A DNA stretch of 64,000 nt from Muriicola sp041358175 (lineage in GTDB: Bacteria; Bacteroidota; Bacteroidia; Flavobacteriales; Flavobacteriaceae): positions 1 to 64,000 of the forward strand of contig NZ_JBGKBE010000001.1 in the NCBI RefSeq assembly GCF_041358175.1, read 5' to 3'. The notes under the pieces were generated by a model. The model was given only the letters and a program-made list of their open reading frames with translations, made no database searches and was not told the DNA's origin. Both the position numbers and the translations under genes were made by a program. This document shows, piece by piece, positions 25,761 through 34,122 of the stretch; within the stretch, counting starts at the first letter, position 1, and every line of letters begins with the position of its first letter.

Positions 25761-27341
25761 ATGAAAACGACAAAACATATCGGGTTGATTCTTTTCTTAG
25801 CAGGACTGGGCATCTTTACGGTACTTCCATTTATTGGTACTTATTCGCTTAAGGATTCCGATTTTAAACAATGGGTTGAGGAGAAAGGCATTAAAAGTGA
25901 ATTGTTCCTTGAAACCCTGGACAAAGAAGTGGTAGGAAAGCGTTTTTCCGGGATGCACAATCTTTCCCCTATCATTGCAACGGCACTGGACCAAGCCAAT
26001 AGCACGCATCGAAAGAATAAGGAATACAACAAGATAATTTATACGAAAGCTCACGATATTTCTGCCGATTTAGGGAAAAGGGCCGGGACTGGATTTATTC
26101 CCGAAAACAAAGGCCTGATGTGGTGGCTAACCTTTGGTTTGAGTATTGTCGGCGCTCTATTATTTATCCTCCCAAATGTAATTTTGCTGGGACAAAAAGG
26201 GATAAAAAATAACGGAATTTATCATGCGAATGCAACTAACCGTGGATGGATAGCCTGGTTGGTGTTCTTTTATTTGATCGCTTTCTACCTCTTATTGTAT
26301 TTCAGGCCGCAATATGCGGTGAACTGGACCTATCTGGTTGATCCGATTAGTGAATCCCTCAGTGGTAATCCTGCCGGGCATTGGTTTGTTTATGGCTTTA
26401 TGTATTGTACTGTTATGACCGTTATGGGAGTAAGGATGTATATCAAATACAGGCATAATCGATATCAGACGATCAGAACCACCTCTGTATTGTTTTTCCA
26501 GATCGTTTTCGCCTTCCTCATCCCTGAGATCATGGTTCGCCTGCAAATGCCATACTACGATTTTAAAAATGCCTTCCCCCTGGATTACGATTTCTTTTTC
26601 CAATGGAATTTACGCTCCCTGATAAACAGCGGCGGAATTGGGATCTTTATTTTAGTTTGGGGAACGGTACTTACCCTGGTTATTGTTCCGGTGATGGTCT
26701 ATTTTTTCGGGAAGCGCTGGTATTGCTCCTGGGTGTGTGGCTGTGGCGGACTTGCAGAAACACTGGGGGATCCATACAGGCAACATTCGAGCAAAACGCT
26801 TTTATCCTGGCGGGTGGAAAGGTGGTTAGTCCATGGGGTACTGGTCTTTGCGGTAGGGATGACCCTGATGACACTCTACAGCTTTTTTTCGGAAACCGGA
26901 ACGGTACTGGGCATTAAAACTTCAAGCGTTCAAAACACCTACGGCCTTCTTATTGGTTCTATTTTTGCAGGTGTGATCGGCACCGGTTTTTATCCCATTT
27001 TTGGCAATCGGGTTTGGTGCAGATTTGGTTGCCCACTGGCCGCTTATCTGGGATTTGTACAGCGGTTTAAGTCGAGATTCAGAATCACCACCAACGGCGG
27101 GCAATGTATTTCCTGTGGCAATTGCTCCACCTATTGTGAGCAGGGGATTGATGTGAGAGCCTATGCACAGAAGGGGGAAAACATCATCCGTTCGAGCTGT
27201 GTTGGGTGTGGGATCTGTTCAGCAGTTTGCCCCAGGGGAGTGCTTAAATTGGAAAATGGTCCTGAGAAAGGAAGGATCAATCCCACTCAGGTCCTGCTGG
27301 GGAATGATGTGGATTTAATGCACCTTGTTAATGATAAATAA
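25761..27341 (+). CDS. NapH/CcoG-like 4Fe-4S membrane protein
   Basis: A 526-residue protein from the ATG at 25761, with about six membrane segments. Cysteine clusters RWYCSWVCGCGG and WCRFGCPLAAY follow the membrane part, as in NapH/NosR-type polyferredoxins. CISCGNCSTYCEQG and SCVGCGICSAVCPRG bind two [4Fe-4S] clusters. It should move electrons between a quinone or flavin donor and a periplasmic or cytoplasmic acceptor. The pairing with the upstream flavoprotein and the downstream glycosyltransferase is a recurring order in Flavobacteriaceae near arsenosugar genes, but the acceptor is unknown. Confidence 0.85.
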   Translation: MKTTKHIGLILFLAGLGIFTVLPFIGTYSLKDSDFKQWVEEKGIKSELFLETLDKEVVGKRFSGMHNLSPIIATALDQANSTHRKNKEYNKIIYTKAHDISADLGKRAGTGFIPENKGLMWWLTFGLSIVGALLFILPNVILLGQKGIKNNGIYHANATNRGWIAWLVFFYLIAFYLLLYFRPQYAVNWTYLVDPISESLSGNPAGHWFVYGFMYCTVMTVMGVRMYIKYRHNRYQTIRTTSVLFFQIVFAFLIPEIMVRLQMPYYDFKNAFPLDYDFFFQWNLRSLINSGGIGIFILVWGTVLTLVIVPVMVYFFGKRWYCSWVCGCGGLAETLGDPYRQHSSKTLLSWRVERWLVHGVLVFAVGMTLMTLYSFFSETGTVLGIKTSSVQNTYGLLIGSIFAGVIGTGFYPIFGNRVWCRFGCPLAAYLGFVQRFKSRFRITTNGGQCISCGNCSTYCEQGIDVRAYAQKGENIIRSSCVGCGICSAVCPRGVLKLENGPEKGRINPTQVLLGNDVDLMHLVNDK

Positions 27342-27409
27342 AAGCATTCCGCTATTTTTGCACCCGATTGGTCATATCTCCTAACCTTTGTATGGCTTAG
27401 TCGCAGCTA

Positions 27410-28096
27410 ATGGAAATCGTAGTCATCATTCCTGCCTTTAATGAAGCCCGGTCTATTAGCCATGTTATCTCAGAGATTCCCGGCTCCGTTTCAGAAATCA
27501 TTGTTGTAAATAATAATTCAACTGATAATACGGCCTCAGTAGCGGAAGCTGCAGGCGCTACAGTACTCTTTGAAGAAAATATGGGATACGGTTATGCCTG
27601 CCTCAAAGGGATAAATTATTTACAGAATCGATCCAAACCCCCTGGTATTGTCGTATTTATGGACGGAGATTATTCCGATTACCCGGAAGACCTCCACAAA
27701 GTTGTAAAGCCGATTTTGGATGGAGATGTAGATTTTGTGATCGGTGCACGTTCAAAAGCATTACAGGAAAAAGGTTCCATGACACCACAACAAAGGTTTG
27801 GTAACGGCTTGGCCACTTTCCTGATGAGGTTGTTTTTCAGATCTGATTTTACAGATCTTGGGCCATTCAGAGCTATTCGTTACGAACAGCTCATGGCCTT
27901 AAAAATGGAAGATAAGACCTATGGCTGGACAGTTGAAATGCAATTAAAAGTATTAAAGAAAAAGATAGCATATACCGAAGTACCAGTTCGTTACAAAAAA
28001 AGAATTGGTATCTCAAAAGTGTCAGGTACGGTAAAAGGTACTATATTTGCCGGCATAAAAATCCTGACTTGGATATTTAAATACAGTTTAAAATAA
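27410..28096 (+). CDS. Family 2 glycosyltransferase, dolichyl-phosphate mannose synthase-like
   Basis: A 228-residue inverting GT2 with no membrane anchor. VVIIPAFNEARSISHVI, VNNNSTDNT and FMDGDYSDYPED (the metal-binding acidic motif) follow the DPM1/polyprenyl-phosphate glycosyltransferase pattern; GARSKALQEKGSM and DLGPFRAIR are typical of the same group. It probably loads a sugar onto a lipid phosphate that the later membrane glycosyltransferases could use. The next gene starts 1 bp after its stop. Confidence 0.88.
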   Translation: MEIVVIIPAFNEARSISHVISEIPGSVSEIIVVNNNSTDNTASVAEAAGATVLFEENMGYGYACLKGINYLQNRSKPPGIVVFMDGDYSDYPEDLHKVVKPILDGDVDFVIGARSKALQEKGSMTPQQRFGNGLATFLMRLFFRSDFTDLGPFRAIRYEQLMALKMEDKTYGWTVEMQLKVLKKKIAYTEVPVRYKKRIGISKVSGTVKGTIFAGIKILTWIFKYSLK

Positions 28097-28097
28097 A

Positions 28098-29582
28098 ATG
28101 GGACTAACTATTGCTTACATCATTATCGGAATTTACAGCCTTGCACTACTCCTGATATTTTTCTACAGTCTTGCCCAGCTCAATTTGTTGCTCAACTACC
28201 TGGGGTACAAGAAAACCCAGAAGCTAGCCCCAAAATTCAATCTGTTAGATCCAAAAGAAATACCTTCAGTTACTATTCAATTGCCCATTTACAATGAAGA
28301 GTACGTAGTGGACCGATTGCTGGACAACATCGCCAAAATTGCTTATCCAAAAAGCAAGTTGGAAATCCAGGTACTCGATGATTCTACCGATGATTCAGTT
28401 CATCAAACAGCAAAACGAATTGAAGAACTTCGGGAAAGCGGTCTCGACATAAAGCATATCAGAAGAGAAAACCGGCAGGGATTTAAAGCCGGTGCCCTGA
28501 AAGAAGGTCTGAAAATTGCCAAAGGCGATTTCATCGCTATTTTTGATGCCGACTTCCTACCTGATTCAGACTGGCTTAAAAAAACAGTGATTTATTTTAA
28601 GGACGAAGAAATAGGAGTGGTACAAACCCGATGGGGACATATTAACCGCGATTACTCCATACTCACCCGTATACAAGCCTTTGCCCTGGATGCTCATTTC
28701 ACCCTTGAGCAGGTAGGACGTAATGCCAAAGGACATTTTATCAATTTTAACGGAACTGCAGGGATCTGGAGAAAAGAATGTATTCTGGATGCAGGTAACT
28801 GGGAAGGAGATACCCTAACTGAAGACCTCGATCTAAGTTACAGGGCACAGCTCAAAAACTGGAAATTTAAGTATCTCGAAGATGTAGAAACTCCGGCCGA
28901 ACTTCCTGTGGTAATCAGCGCAGCCCGTTCTCAACAATTCCGCTGGAATAAAGGTGGGGCAGAGAATTTCAGAAAAACAGTTCTCAATGTGATTACGGCA
29001 AAGAATATTCCTTTTAAAACAAAGTTCCACGGGGTAATGCACCTTTTGAACAGTTCCATGTTCCTTTTTGTATTTCTGGTTGCTATTTTAAGTATTCCGA
29101 TGTTGTACATCAAAAACACTTACGGGCATCTGGACTGGATTTTTGAAGCAACCAGCTTTTTTATCGTTTCAACAATCATCCTTTTTATCTGTTACTGGTT
29201 CACCTACAAAAGTATTCAGGGAAGCAGTTTTGATAATTTTATCGACTACATCAAATTGTTTTTTACCTTTTTCTCTGTAGCCCTTGGCTTCTCCCTGCAC
29301 AATACTGTCGCCGTTCTGGAAGGACATATGGGAAAGCGAAGTGAATTCGTGAGAACACCGAAATTCAACATCAATAACCTTACGGATAGCTGGAAAGGGA
29401 ATAAATACCTGGCTACAAAGCTCTCTCCGAATATGATCCTGGAGTTTGCCCTTATGGTTTACTTTTTATTCGGTATGTACAGCGCCATCCCACTAAATGA
29501 TTTTGGATTATTCCCATTCCATTTTATGCTTTTCCTCGGGTTTGGCTTTGTATTCTTTAAGTCACTTACCGCAAAGGTATAA
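28098..29582 (+). CDS. Cellulose synthase-like processive family 2 glycosyltransferase
   Basis: A 494-residue membrane enzyme. One N-terminal helix is followed by a cytosolic GT2 domain with the D, DxD, D, QxxRW signature: VLDDSTDD, FDADFLPD, LTEDLDLSYRA and QQFRWNKG. Four C-terminal membrane segments follow (about 315-480). The signature marks a processive synthase that extrudes a beta-linked polysaccharide. The product could be a glucomannan- or cellulose-like polymer; there is no PilZ domain and no bcsB partner, so a c-di-GMP-controlled cellulose synthase is unlikely. The terminator 40 bp downstream ends the unit. Confidence 0.88.
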   Translation: MGLTIAYIIIGIYSLALLLIFFYSLAQLNLLLNYLGYKKTQKLAPKFNLLDPKEIPSVTIQLPIYNEEYVVDRLLDNIAKIAYPKSKLEIQVLDDSTDDSVHQTAKRIEELRESGLDIKHIRRENRQGFKAGALKEGLKIAKGDFIAIFDADFLPDSDWLKKTVIYFKDEEIGVVQTRWGHINRDYSILTRIQAFALDAHFTLEQVGRNAKGHFINFNGTAGIWRKECILDAGNWEGDTLTEDLDLSYRAQLKNWKFKYLEDVETPAELPVVISAARSQQFRWNKGGAENFRKTVLNVITAKNIPFKTKFHGVMHLLNSSMFLFVFLVAILSIPMLYIKNTYGHLDWIFEATSFFIVSTIILFICYWFTYKSIQGSSFDNFIDYIKLFFTFFSVALGFSLHNTVAVLEGHMGKRSEFVRTPKFNINNLTDSWKGNKYLATKLSPNMILEFALMVYFLFGMYSAIPLNDFGLFPFHFMLFLGFGFVFFKSLTAKV

Positions 29583-29621
29583 CAGAATTGAAATTTTAAT
29601 ATTAGCCACCAATTAAATAGC

Positions 29622-29664
29622 AAACAGGAGTCTTCGTCTACCCATGAAGGCTCCTTGTTTTTTT
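29622..29664 (+). terminator. Intrinsic terminator after the synthase gene
   Basis: GGAGTCTTC (29627-29635) pairs with GAAGGCTCC (29646-29654), one G-T wobble, 10-base loop. It is followed by TTG and a run of seven T. The outer AACA/TGTT bases can extend the stem. Confidence 0.85.
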
Positions 29665-29719
29665 GTCGGAAATCCCCTTTTTTTTCGGTTATTTGTAAAA
29701 ACCAATTGCCTTACCAACC

Positions 29720-31108
29720 ATGCCCAACGCGGTTCTGACGTATTGGAAACTCCACAAAGTTCCCATTTTACTTTCCATCCTCTGCGGGCTGCTTTATTAC
29801 ACCTTTGCCTACCATCTTCAACGCTCAGACTTCGCCAGAATGTTTGGTTTATATCTGGGACTTTTTATCCTGTGTTACAAACTGATTCAATTTGAAAAAT
29901 GGAACTATAAATTTCTCCTTTTCCTGGGAGTTGTATTTCGATTAATTTTTCTCTTTGCCATCCCCAACCTGTCACAAGACTTCTATCGCTTTATATGGGA
30001 TGGACATCTGGTTTTACTTGGGGAAAATCCATATTTATATCTTCCAGCTGAGCTGCTTGGAAATTCAGATATCATTATTCCACAAGCCGGATATCTGGTT
30101 GAAGGGATGGAATCCCTGAGTGCTTCCAACTTCAGTAATTATCCTCCGCTAAGCCAGCTTATATTTGGCTTTTCGGTATGGTTAGGGGGTGGAAAGATCC
30201 TGGGATCAGTTATAGCCATCAGATTGATTTTACTCTTTGCCGATCTGGGGATTTTCTATTTTGGACGTAAACTTCTGAAGTTTGTCAATAAATCTCCTCA
30301 CCTTATCTTCTGGTACTTTTTAAATCCTTTGATTATAATAGAGTTAAGCGGTAATCTTCACTTTGAAGGAGTGATGCTATTTTTTCTTCTCCTGACACTT
30401 CATCTTATAACTATAAATAAATGGATGTTAGCCGCATTGCCCATGGCCCTGTCAATTTCTGTAAAACTAATCCCTTTGATGTTCTTACCCCTTTTCTTCA
30501 AAGCTCTTGGAATTAAAAAAGGACTTATTTTCAACACAATTGTTATTTTGATCGTTGCTGCTACTTTATTGCCTTTTTACAATCCTGCATTTGCAGAAAA
30601 TTATATGGCAACACTATCCCTGTGGTTCTCAAATTTTGAATTTAATGCCAGTATCTACAATGTGGTTAAGAGTCTGGGCGAAAGAGTTGATCTAAAACCC
30701 TGGGAGCTTATTAAAAGCTATGGGAAACTGATCCCATTAGTTGTCATTGTATGGGTGGGAATCCTGACCCTTTTTCGAAAAAATAGCTCTCAGCACATTC
30801 TAATCCAATCAATGCTCTTTATTCTGGCCCTGTATTTTTTTCTGACACCTACCGTACACCCCTGGTATATTATTACACTGGTTGCCTTATCCATATTTAC
30901 CGATTACAGATTCCCACTGGTCTGGTCAGCGACAATTATTTTCAGCTATACCGCATACAGGGACCCGGCCACAGAAGAGTCCATAGGATTTCTCATCATT
31001 GAATATTTATCGGTATATGGGTTTTTGATCTACGAATTATTTAAGCATGGTAGTTTTAAATCACTAATTCCCAAAAAATATGGGGGCAAGGGTGTTAATC
31101 CAATTTAA
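29720..31108 (+). CDS. Polytopic membrane glycosyltransferase (DUF2029/GT87-like mannosyltransferase type)
   Basis: A 462-residue membrane protein with about ten hydrophobic segments. The early loop NLSQDFYRFIWDGHLVLLGENPY places acidic residues after the first helices, the signature of GT-C polyprenol-phosphate-sugar glycosyltransferases. YPPLSQLIFG and HPWYIITL are also typical of the MptB/GT87 type. It would transfer a sugar from a lipid-phosphate donor on the outer face of the inner membrane, which fits the DPM1-like gene two places upstream. It is separated from the synthase by a terminator. Confidence 0.78.
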   Translation: MPNAVLTYWKLHKVPILLSILCGLLYYTFAYHLQRSDFARMFGLYLGLFILCYKLIQFEKWNYKFLLFLGVVFRLIFLFAIPNLSQDFYRFIWDGHLVLLGENPYLYLPAELLGNSDIIIPQAGYLVEGMESLSASNFSNYPPLSQLIFGFSVWLGGGKILGSVIAIRLILLFADLGIFYFGRKLLKFVNKSPHLIFWYFLNPLIIIELSGNLHFEGVMLFFLLLTLHLITINKWMLAALPMALSISVKLIPLMFLPLFFKALGIKKGLIFNTIVILIVAATLLPFYNPAFAENYMATLSLWFSNFEFNASIYNVVKSLGERVDLKPWELIKSYGKLIPLVVIVWVGILTLFRKNSSQHILIQSMLFILALYFFLTPTVHPWYIITLVALSIFTDYRFPLVWSATIIFSYTAYRDPATEESIGFLIIEYLSVYGFLIYELFKHGSFKSLIPKKYGGKGVNPI

Positions 31109-31112
31109 TTTG

Positions 31113-31120
31113 TACATTTG
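31113..31120 (+). promoter_or_regulatory. Candidate -7 element for the arginine operon leader
   Basis: TACATTTG matches the Bacteroidota TAnnTTTG -7 consensus exactly. It ends 6 bp before the leader ATG at 31127, which would put the transcription start at or next to that ATG and make the leader peptide mRNA leaderless. The -33 position carries GTGTTA rather than a clean TTTG, so the promoter is a prediction. Confidence 0.5.
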
Positions 31121-31126
31121 ACTCTC

Positions 31127-31210
31127 ATGAATGCGATAGGTCACATCCTAACACTAAATCTTAAGCCTGCTCAGGCCGGATTTTTTGTGCCATCTCGTCG
31201 CCGCCCGTAA
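31127..31210 (+). CDS. Candidate arginine leader peptide, 27 residues
   Basis: A short frame from ATG 31127 to TAA 31208-31210. The peptide starts MNAIGHIL and ends FFVPSRRRP. The last codons are TCT-CGT-CGC-CGC-CCG-TAA, so three consecutive arginine codons sit just before the stop, 85 bp upstream of an arginine biosynthesis operon. That is the expected design of a ribosome-mediated attenuation leader: scarce charged tRNA-Arg would stall ribosomes there. The stop codon lies in the GTAA loop of a small hairpin (31202-31206 with 31211-31215). The peptide is hydrophobic in the middle and proline-rich, so it could also act as an arrest peptide. It was not found in any family that I can name. Confidence 0.6.
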   Translation: MNAIGHILTLNLKPAQAGFFVPSRRRP

Positions 31211-31295
31211 GGGTGTACTTCTCTCATGGAAATAGGTGAGTCCATTTCCGCATCGAACTTTCAGTCCAATACATTTTTGAATAATCTTTACAGCA
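31211..31295 (+). promoter_or_regulatory. Leader RNA between the peptide and the first arg gene
   Basis: This 85-base stretch contains a hairpin GGAAAT (31228-31233)/ATTTCC (31244-31249) with a 10-base loop. The GTAA-loop hairpin lies at its left edge. CTCTCATG occurs both here (31221-31228) and at the leader start (31122-31129). No strong stem plus U tract is visible, so control would more likely act by translation, Rho or mutually exclusive weaker folds than by a textbook terminator. Confidence 0.4.
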
Positions 31296-31913
31296 ATGGA
31301 TATTGTAATTGCTAACGAATCTCATATAAAATACGCTACTGTCATCAGTGAAACCATTTCGGATTCAGCTAAGGTGAGAGGCACCGGTATAGCCAAAAGA
31401 ACTCCGGAATATATCATCAAAAGGTTGGTAAACGGAAATGCCGTCATCGCATTAGACGGTGATAAATTTGCCGGCTTTTGCTATATCGAGGTATGGGGCC
31501 ATCAGAAATTTGTAGCGAATTCCGGACTAATTGTACATCCGGATTACCGCAACCAGGGACTGGCAAAAAAAATCAAGAAAGCCATCTTTGAGCTCTCAAG
31601 AAAGAAATTCCCTGAAGCCAAGATTTTTGGAATTACTACAGGGCTAGCAGTAATGAAAATGAATTACGAACTGGGGTATAAACCCGTGACTTTTTCAGAA
31701 CTTACCGATGACCCCGAATTCTGGAAAGGATGTCAGACCTGTAAGAATTTTGATATCCTGACGCGAACTGAACAAAAAATGTGTCTCTGTACAGGAATGC
31801 TGTATGACCCTGCGCATTCAAAAAAATATGAAAGCAGGAAGCTCAACAATAAGACCTTCAGCCGACTTAAAAGTATAAAAGAGCAATTATTGCTTAAAAA
31901 GAAAAAAGGATAG
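31296..31913 (+). CDS. GNAT acyltransferase, candidate N-acylglutamate synthase of arginine biosynthesis
   Basis: A 205-residue GNAT-fold protein. GLIVHPDYRNQGLAKKIKKAI is the acyl-CoA pyrophosphate-binding motif A. A C-terminal cysteine-rich part (CQTCKNFD and MCLCTG) is not usual for simple GNATs. It is the first gene of the arg operon, 2 bp before argG, and the operon lacks argA and argJ. The natural inference is that it acylates glutamate, with acetyl- or succinyl-CoA, to start the pathway. The same order recurs in Bacteroidota arg operons; activity has to be inferred. Confidence 0.75.
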   Translation: MDIVIANESHIKYATVISETISDSAKVRGTGIAKRTPEYIIKRLVNGNAVIALDGDKFAGFCYIEVWGHQKFVANSGLIVHPDYRNQGLAKKIKKAIFELSRKKFPEAKIFGITTGLAVMKMNYELGYKPVTFSELTDDPEFWKGCQTCKNFDILTRTEQKMCLCTGMLYDPAHSKKYESRKLNNKTFSRLKSIKEQLLLKKKKG

Positions 31914-31914
31914 G

Positions 31915-33126
31915 ATGAATACTAAAAACATCAAATCAAAAAAACTGGTACTCGCATATTCAGGCGGCCTCGATACCTCTTACTGTGCCATGCACCTGTC
32001 ACAGGACCTGGGTTATGAAGTACACGCGGTAAGTGTAAATACGGGAGGGTTTTCTCAGAAGGAAATAGAAGAAATCAGAAAAAAGGCATTAAACCTTGGA
32101 GCCCATTCCTATACTTCCATAGATGCTGTTCAAAGCTTTTATAACAAGGTGGTAAAATACCTGATTTTCGGAAATGTCCTTCGAAACAATACCTATCCCT
32201 TAAGTGTAAGTGCTGAACGAATTGTCCAGGCTATTGAAATTGTACGATATGCCAAAGAAACCGGTGCGTCAGCTATTGCCCACGGAAGTACAGGAGCCGG
32301 AAATGATCAGGTACGATTTGATATGATCTTTCAGATTATCGCTCCTGAAATAGAAATTATTACGCCCATCCGCGATGGGCAACTATCCCGGGAAGAAGAG
32401 ATCAACTACCTCAAGGAAAGAGGGGTAAATTATTCCTGGGAAAAAGCCAAGTATTCCATTAATCAAGGCTTATGGGGTACTTCCGTTGGAGGTGCAGAGA
32501 CCCTGACATCTGATAAAGGTCTCCCGCAGGAAGCCTTCCCCAGTCAGCTAAAAAAGGAACAACCACAGGAAATAACGCTGAGTTTTAATAAAGGAGAACT
32601 GACTGCAATTGACGGGACAACTGATGACCCGGTCCTAAATATTGAAAAACTGGAAAAAATGGCCTCGTCGTATGCTATTGGCCGTGATATACATGTTGGT
32701 GATACTATTATTGGTATTAAGGGTCGGGTTGGTTTTGAAGCAGCAGCTCCTTTGTTGATCATAAAGGCGCATCATTTGTTGGAGAAACATACCCTTAGTA
32801 AATGGCAGCAATTTCAAAAGGAACAACTGGCCAATTTTTACGGGATGTTATTACATGAAGGAAATTACCTGGATGAGGTAATGAGAAATATCGAAGCCTT
32901 TCTTCTTGATTCTCAAAAGAATGTTAGCGGTGATGTATTTATCACCTTATATCCCTATCGCTTTGAATTAAACGGTATCAGGTCTGAGCACGATCTGATG
33001 GCTGCTAAATTTGGCAGCTATGGAGAAATAAACAAGGCCTGGACTGCAGAAGATGCCAAAGGGTTTATTAAAATATTGTCCAACCCTGGCAAAATTGCCA
33101 GTCAGATAAATAAAATCCATGATTAA
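31915..33126 (+). CDS. argG: Argininosuccinate synthase
   Basis: A 403-residue enzyme that joins citrulline and aspartate with ATP to give argininosuccinate. VLAYSGGLDTSYCAM is the N-type ATP pyrophosphatase loop. AHGSTGAGNDQVRFD and WGTSVGGAE are family-typical citrulline/aspartate and ATP sites. Length is normal. It overlaps argC by 8 bp. Confidence 0.95.
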   Translation: MNTKNIKSKKLVLAYSGGLDTSYCAMHLSQDLGYEVHAVSVNTGGFSQKEIEEIRKKALNLGAHSYTSIDAVQSFYNKVVKYLIFGNVLRNNTYPLSVSAERIVQAIEIVRYAKETGASAIAHGSTGAGNDQVRFDMIFQIIAPEIEIITPIRDGQLSREEEINYLKERGVNYSWEKAKYSINQGLWGTSVGGAETLTSDKGLPQEAFPSQLKKEQPQEITLSFNKGELTAIDGTTDDPVLNIEKLEKMASSYAIGRDIHVGDTIIGIKGRVGFEAAAPLLIIKAHHLLEKHTLSKWQQFQKEQLANFYGMLLHEGNYLDEVMRNIEAFLLDSQKNVSGDVFITLYPYRFELNGIRSEHDLMAAKFGSYGEINKAWTAEDAKGFIKILSNPGKIASQINKIHD

Positions 33127-34093
33127 AGCAGGTATCATAGGAGGCTCGGGCTATACCGGCGGTGAACTCATCAGGTTGTTACTACATCATCCTGGTGTAC
33201 AAATTGATTTTGTATTCAGTACCACCAGGGCGGGAACCAGAATATCAGATACACATACCGATCTCCTGGGAAAGACTGATTTGAAGTTCACCGGCACCAT
33301 TAATACTGAAGCAGATGTTATTTTTCTATGTCTGGGACATGGCAATTCAACCCGCTTCCTTAGGGAACATTCCTTTTCAACAAAAACAAAAATTATTGAC
33401 CTCAGTAATGATTTCAGGCTAAAGGATCAAAACACCTTTAAAAACAGGGGTTTTGTTTACGGTCTTCCTGAACTTTACAGAGAGCAAATTACAAAGGCGC
33501 AAAACGTAGCTAATCCCGGTTGTTTTGCCACAGCCATTCAGCTGGCGCTCCTGCCTCTGGCCAAGGCACAATTGCTCAATCAGGAAGTGCATATCAATGC
33601 CACCACCGGAAGTACTGGCGCAGGGGTGAGTCTATCCCCAACTACCCACTTCAGCTGGCGCGAAAACAATATGTCACATTACAAGGCTTTTACCCATCAA
33701 CATCTTGGGGAGATCAATGAAAGCCTCGAGCACCATCAGCCTGGGAAGGGGCCACTATGGTTTATTCCCAACAGGGGCAATTTTACCAGAGGTATCTGGG
33801 TAACCGCATACACCAAATTTGAGGGATCCCTGGAAGATGCTCAGGAATTATATAAGGCCTATTACAAGGTAGCTCCTTTTACACATGTTTCCGAAAATCC
33901 TATTGCTCTGAAACCCGTCATCAATACCAACAATTGTCATTTACACCTTATGGTACACGAAGGGGTTCTTCTAATTGCCTCGGCCATTGACAATTTATTA
34001 AAAGGGGCCAGTGGACAGGCGTTGCAAAACATGAATCTGATGCTCGGTTTACCGGAAGGTGAAGGATTAAACCTGAAGTCGAGTGTATTTTAA
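33119..34093 (+). CDS. argC: N-acyl-gamma-glutamyl-phosphate reductase
   Basis: A 324-residue NADPH-dependent enzyme for the third step. GIIGGSGYTGGELIRLL is the Rossmann loop. NVANPGCFATA contains the catalytic Cys135. HQHLGEI supplies an active-site histidine. Length and layout match bacterial ArgC of the shorter type. The acyl group may be acetyl or succinyl, depending on the operon's carbamoyltransferase. Confidence 0.95.
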   Translation: MIKAGIIGGSGYTGGELIRLLLHHPGVQIDFVFSTTRAGTRISDTHTDLLGKTDLKFTGTINTEADVIFLCLGHGNSTRFLREHSFSTKTKIIDLSNDFRLKDQNTFKNRGFVYGLPELYREQITKAQNVANPGCFATAIQLALLPLAKAQLLNQEVHINATTGSTGAGVSLSPTTHFSWRENNMSHYKAFTHQHLGEINESLEHHQPGKGPLWFIPNRGNFTRGIWVTAYTKFEGSLEDAQELYKAYYKVAPFTHVSENPIALKPVINTNNCHLHLMVHEGVLLIASAIDNLLKGASGQALQNMNLMLGLPEGEGLNLKSSVF

Positions 34094-34122
34094 ACTACAT
34101 TATCTAAGCAGAACAAAAAACA

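Noticed and set aside
29644..29895. An 83-codon frame overlapping the start of the membrane glycosyltransferase
   Set aside because: It begins inside the terminator hairpin and shares no coding features; the GT-C gene in the other frame is well supported.
31161..31186. GCCTG/CAGGC plus T6 as an intrinsic terminator inside the leader peptide frame
   Set aside because: The loop would be two bases and the usable stem about four pairs, too weak to call a terminator; the T run also encodes the Phe-Phe of the leader peptide.
31226..31313. A second short open frame (ATG at 31226) running into the acyltransferase gene
   Set aside because: It has no arginine codons or recognisable design, and overlaps the start of the acyltransferase in a different frame; it may simply be leader sequence.
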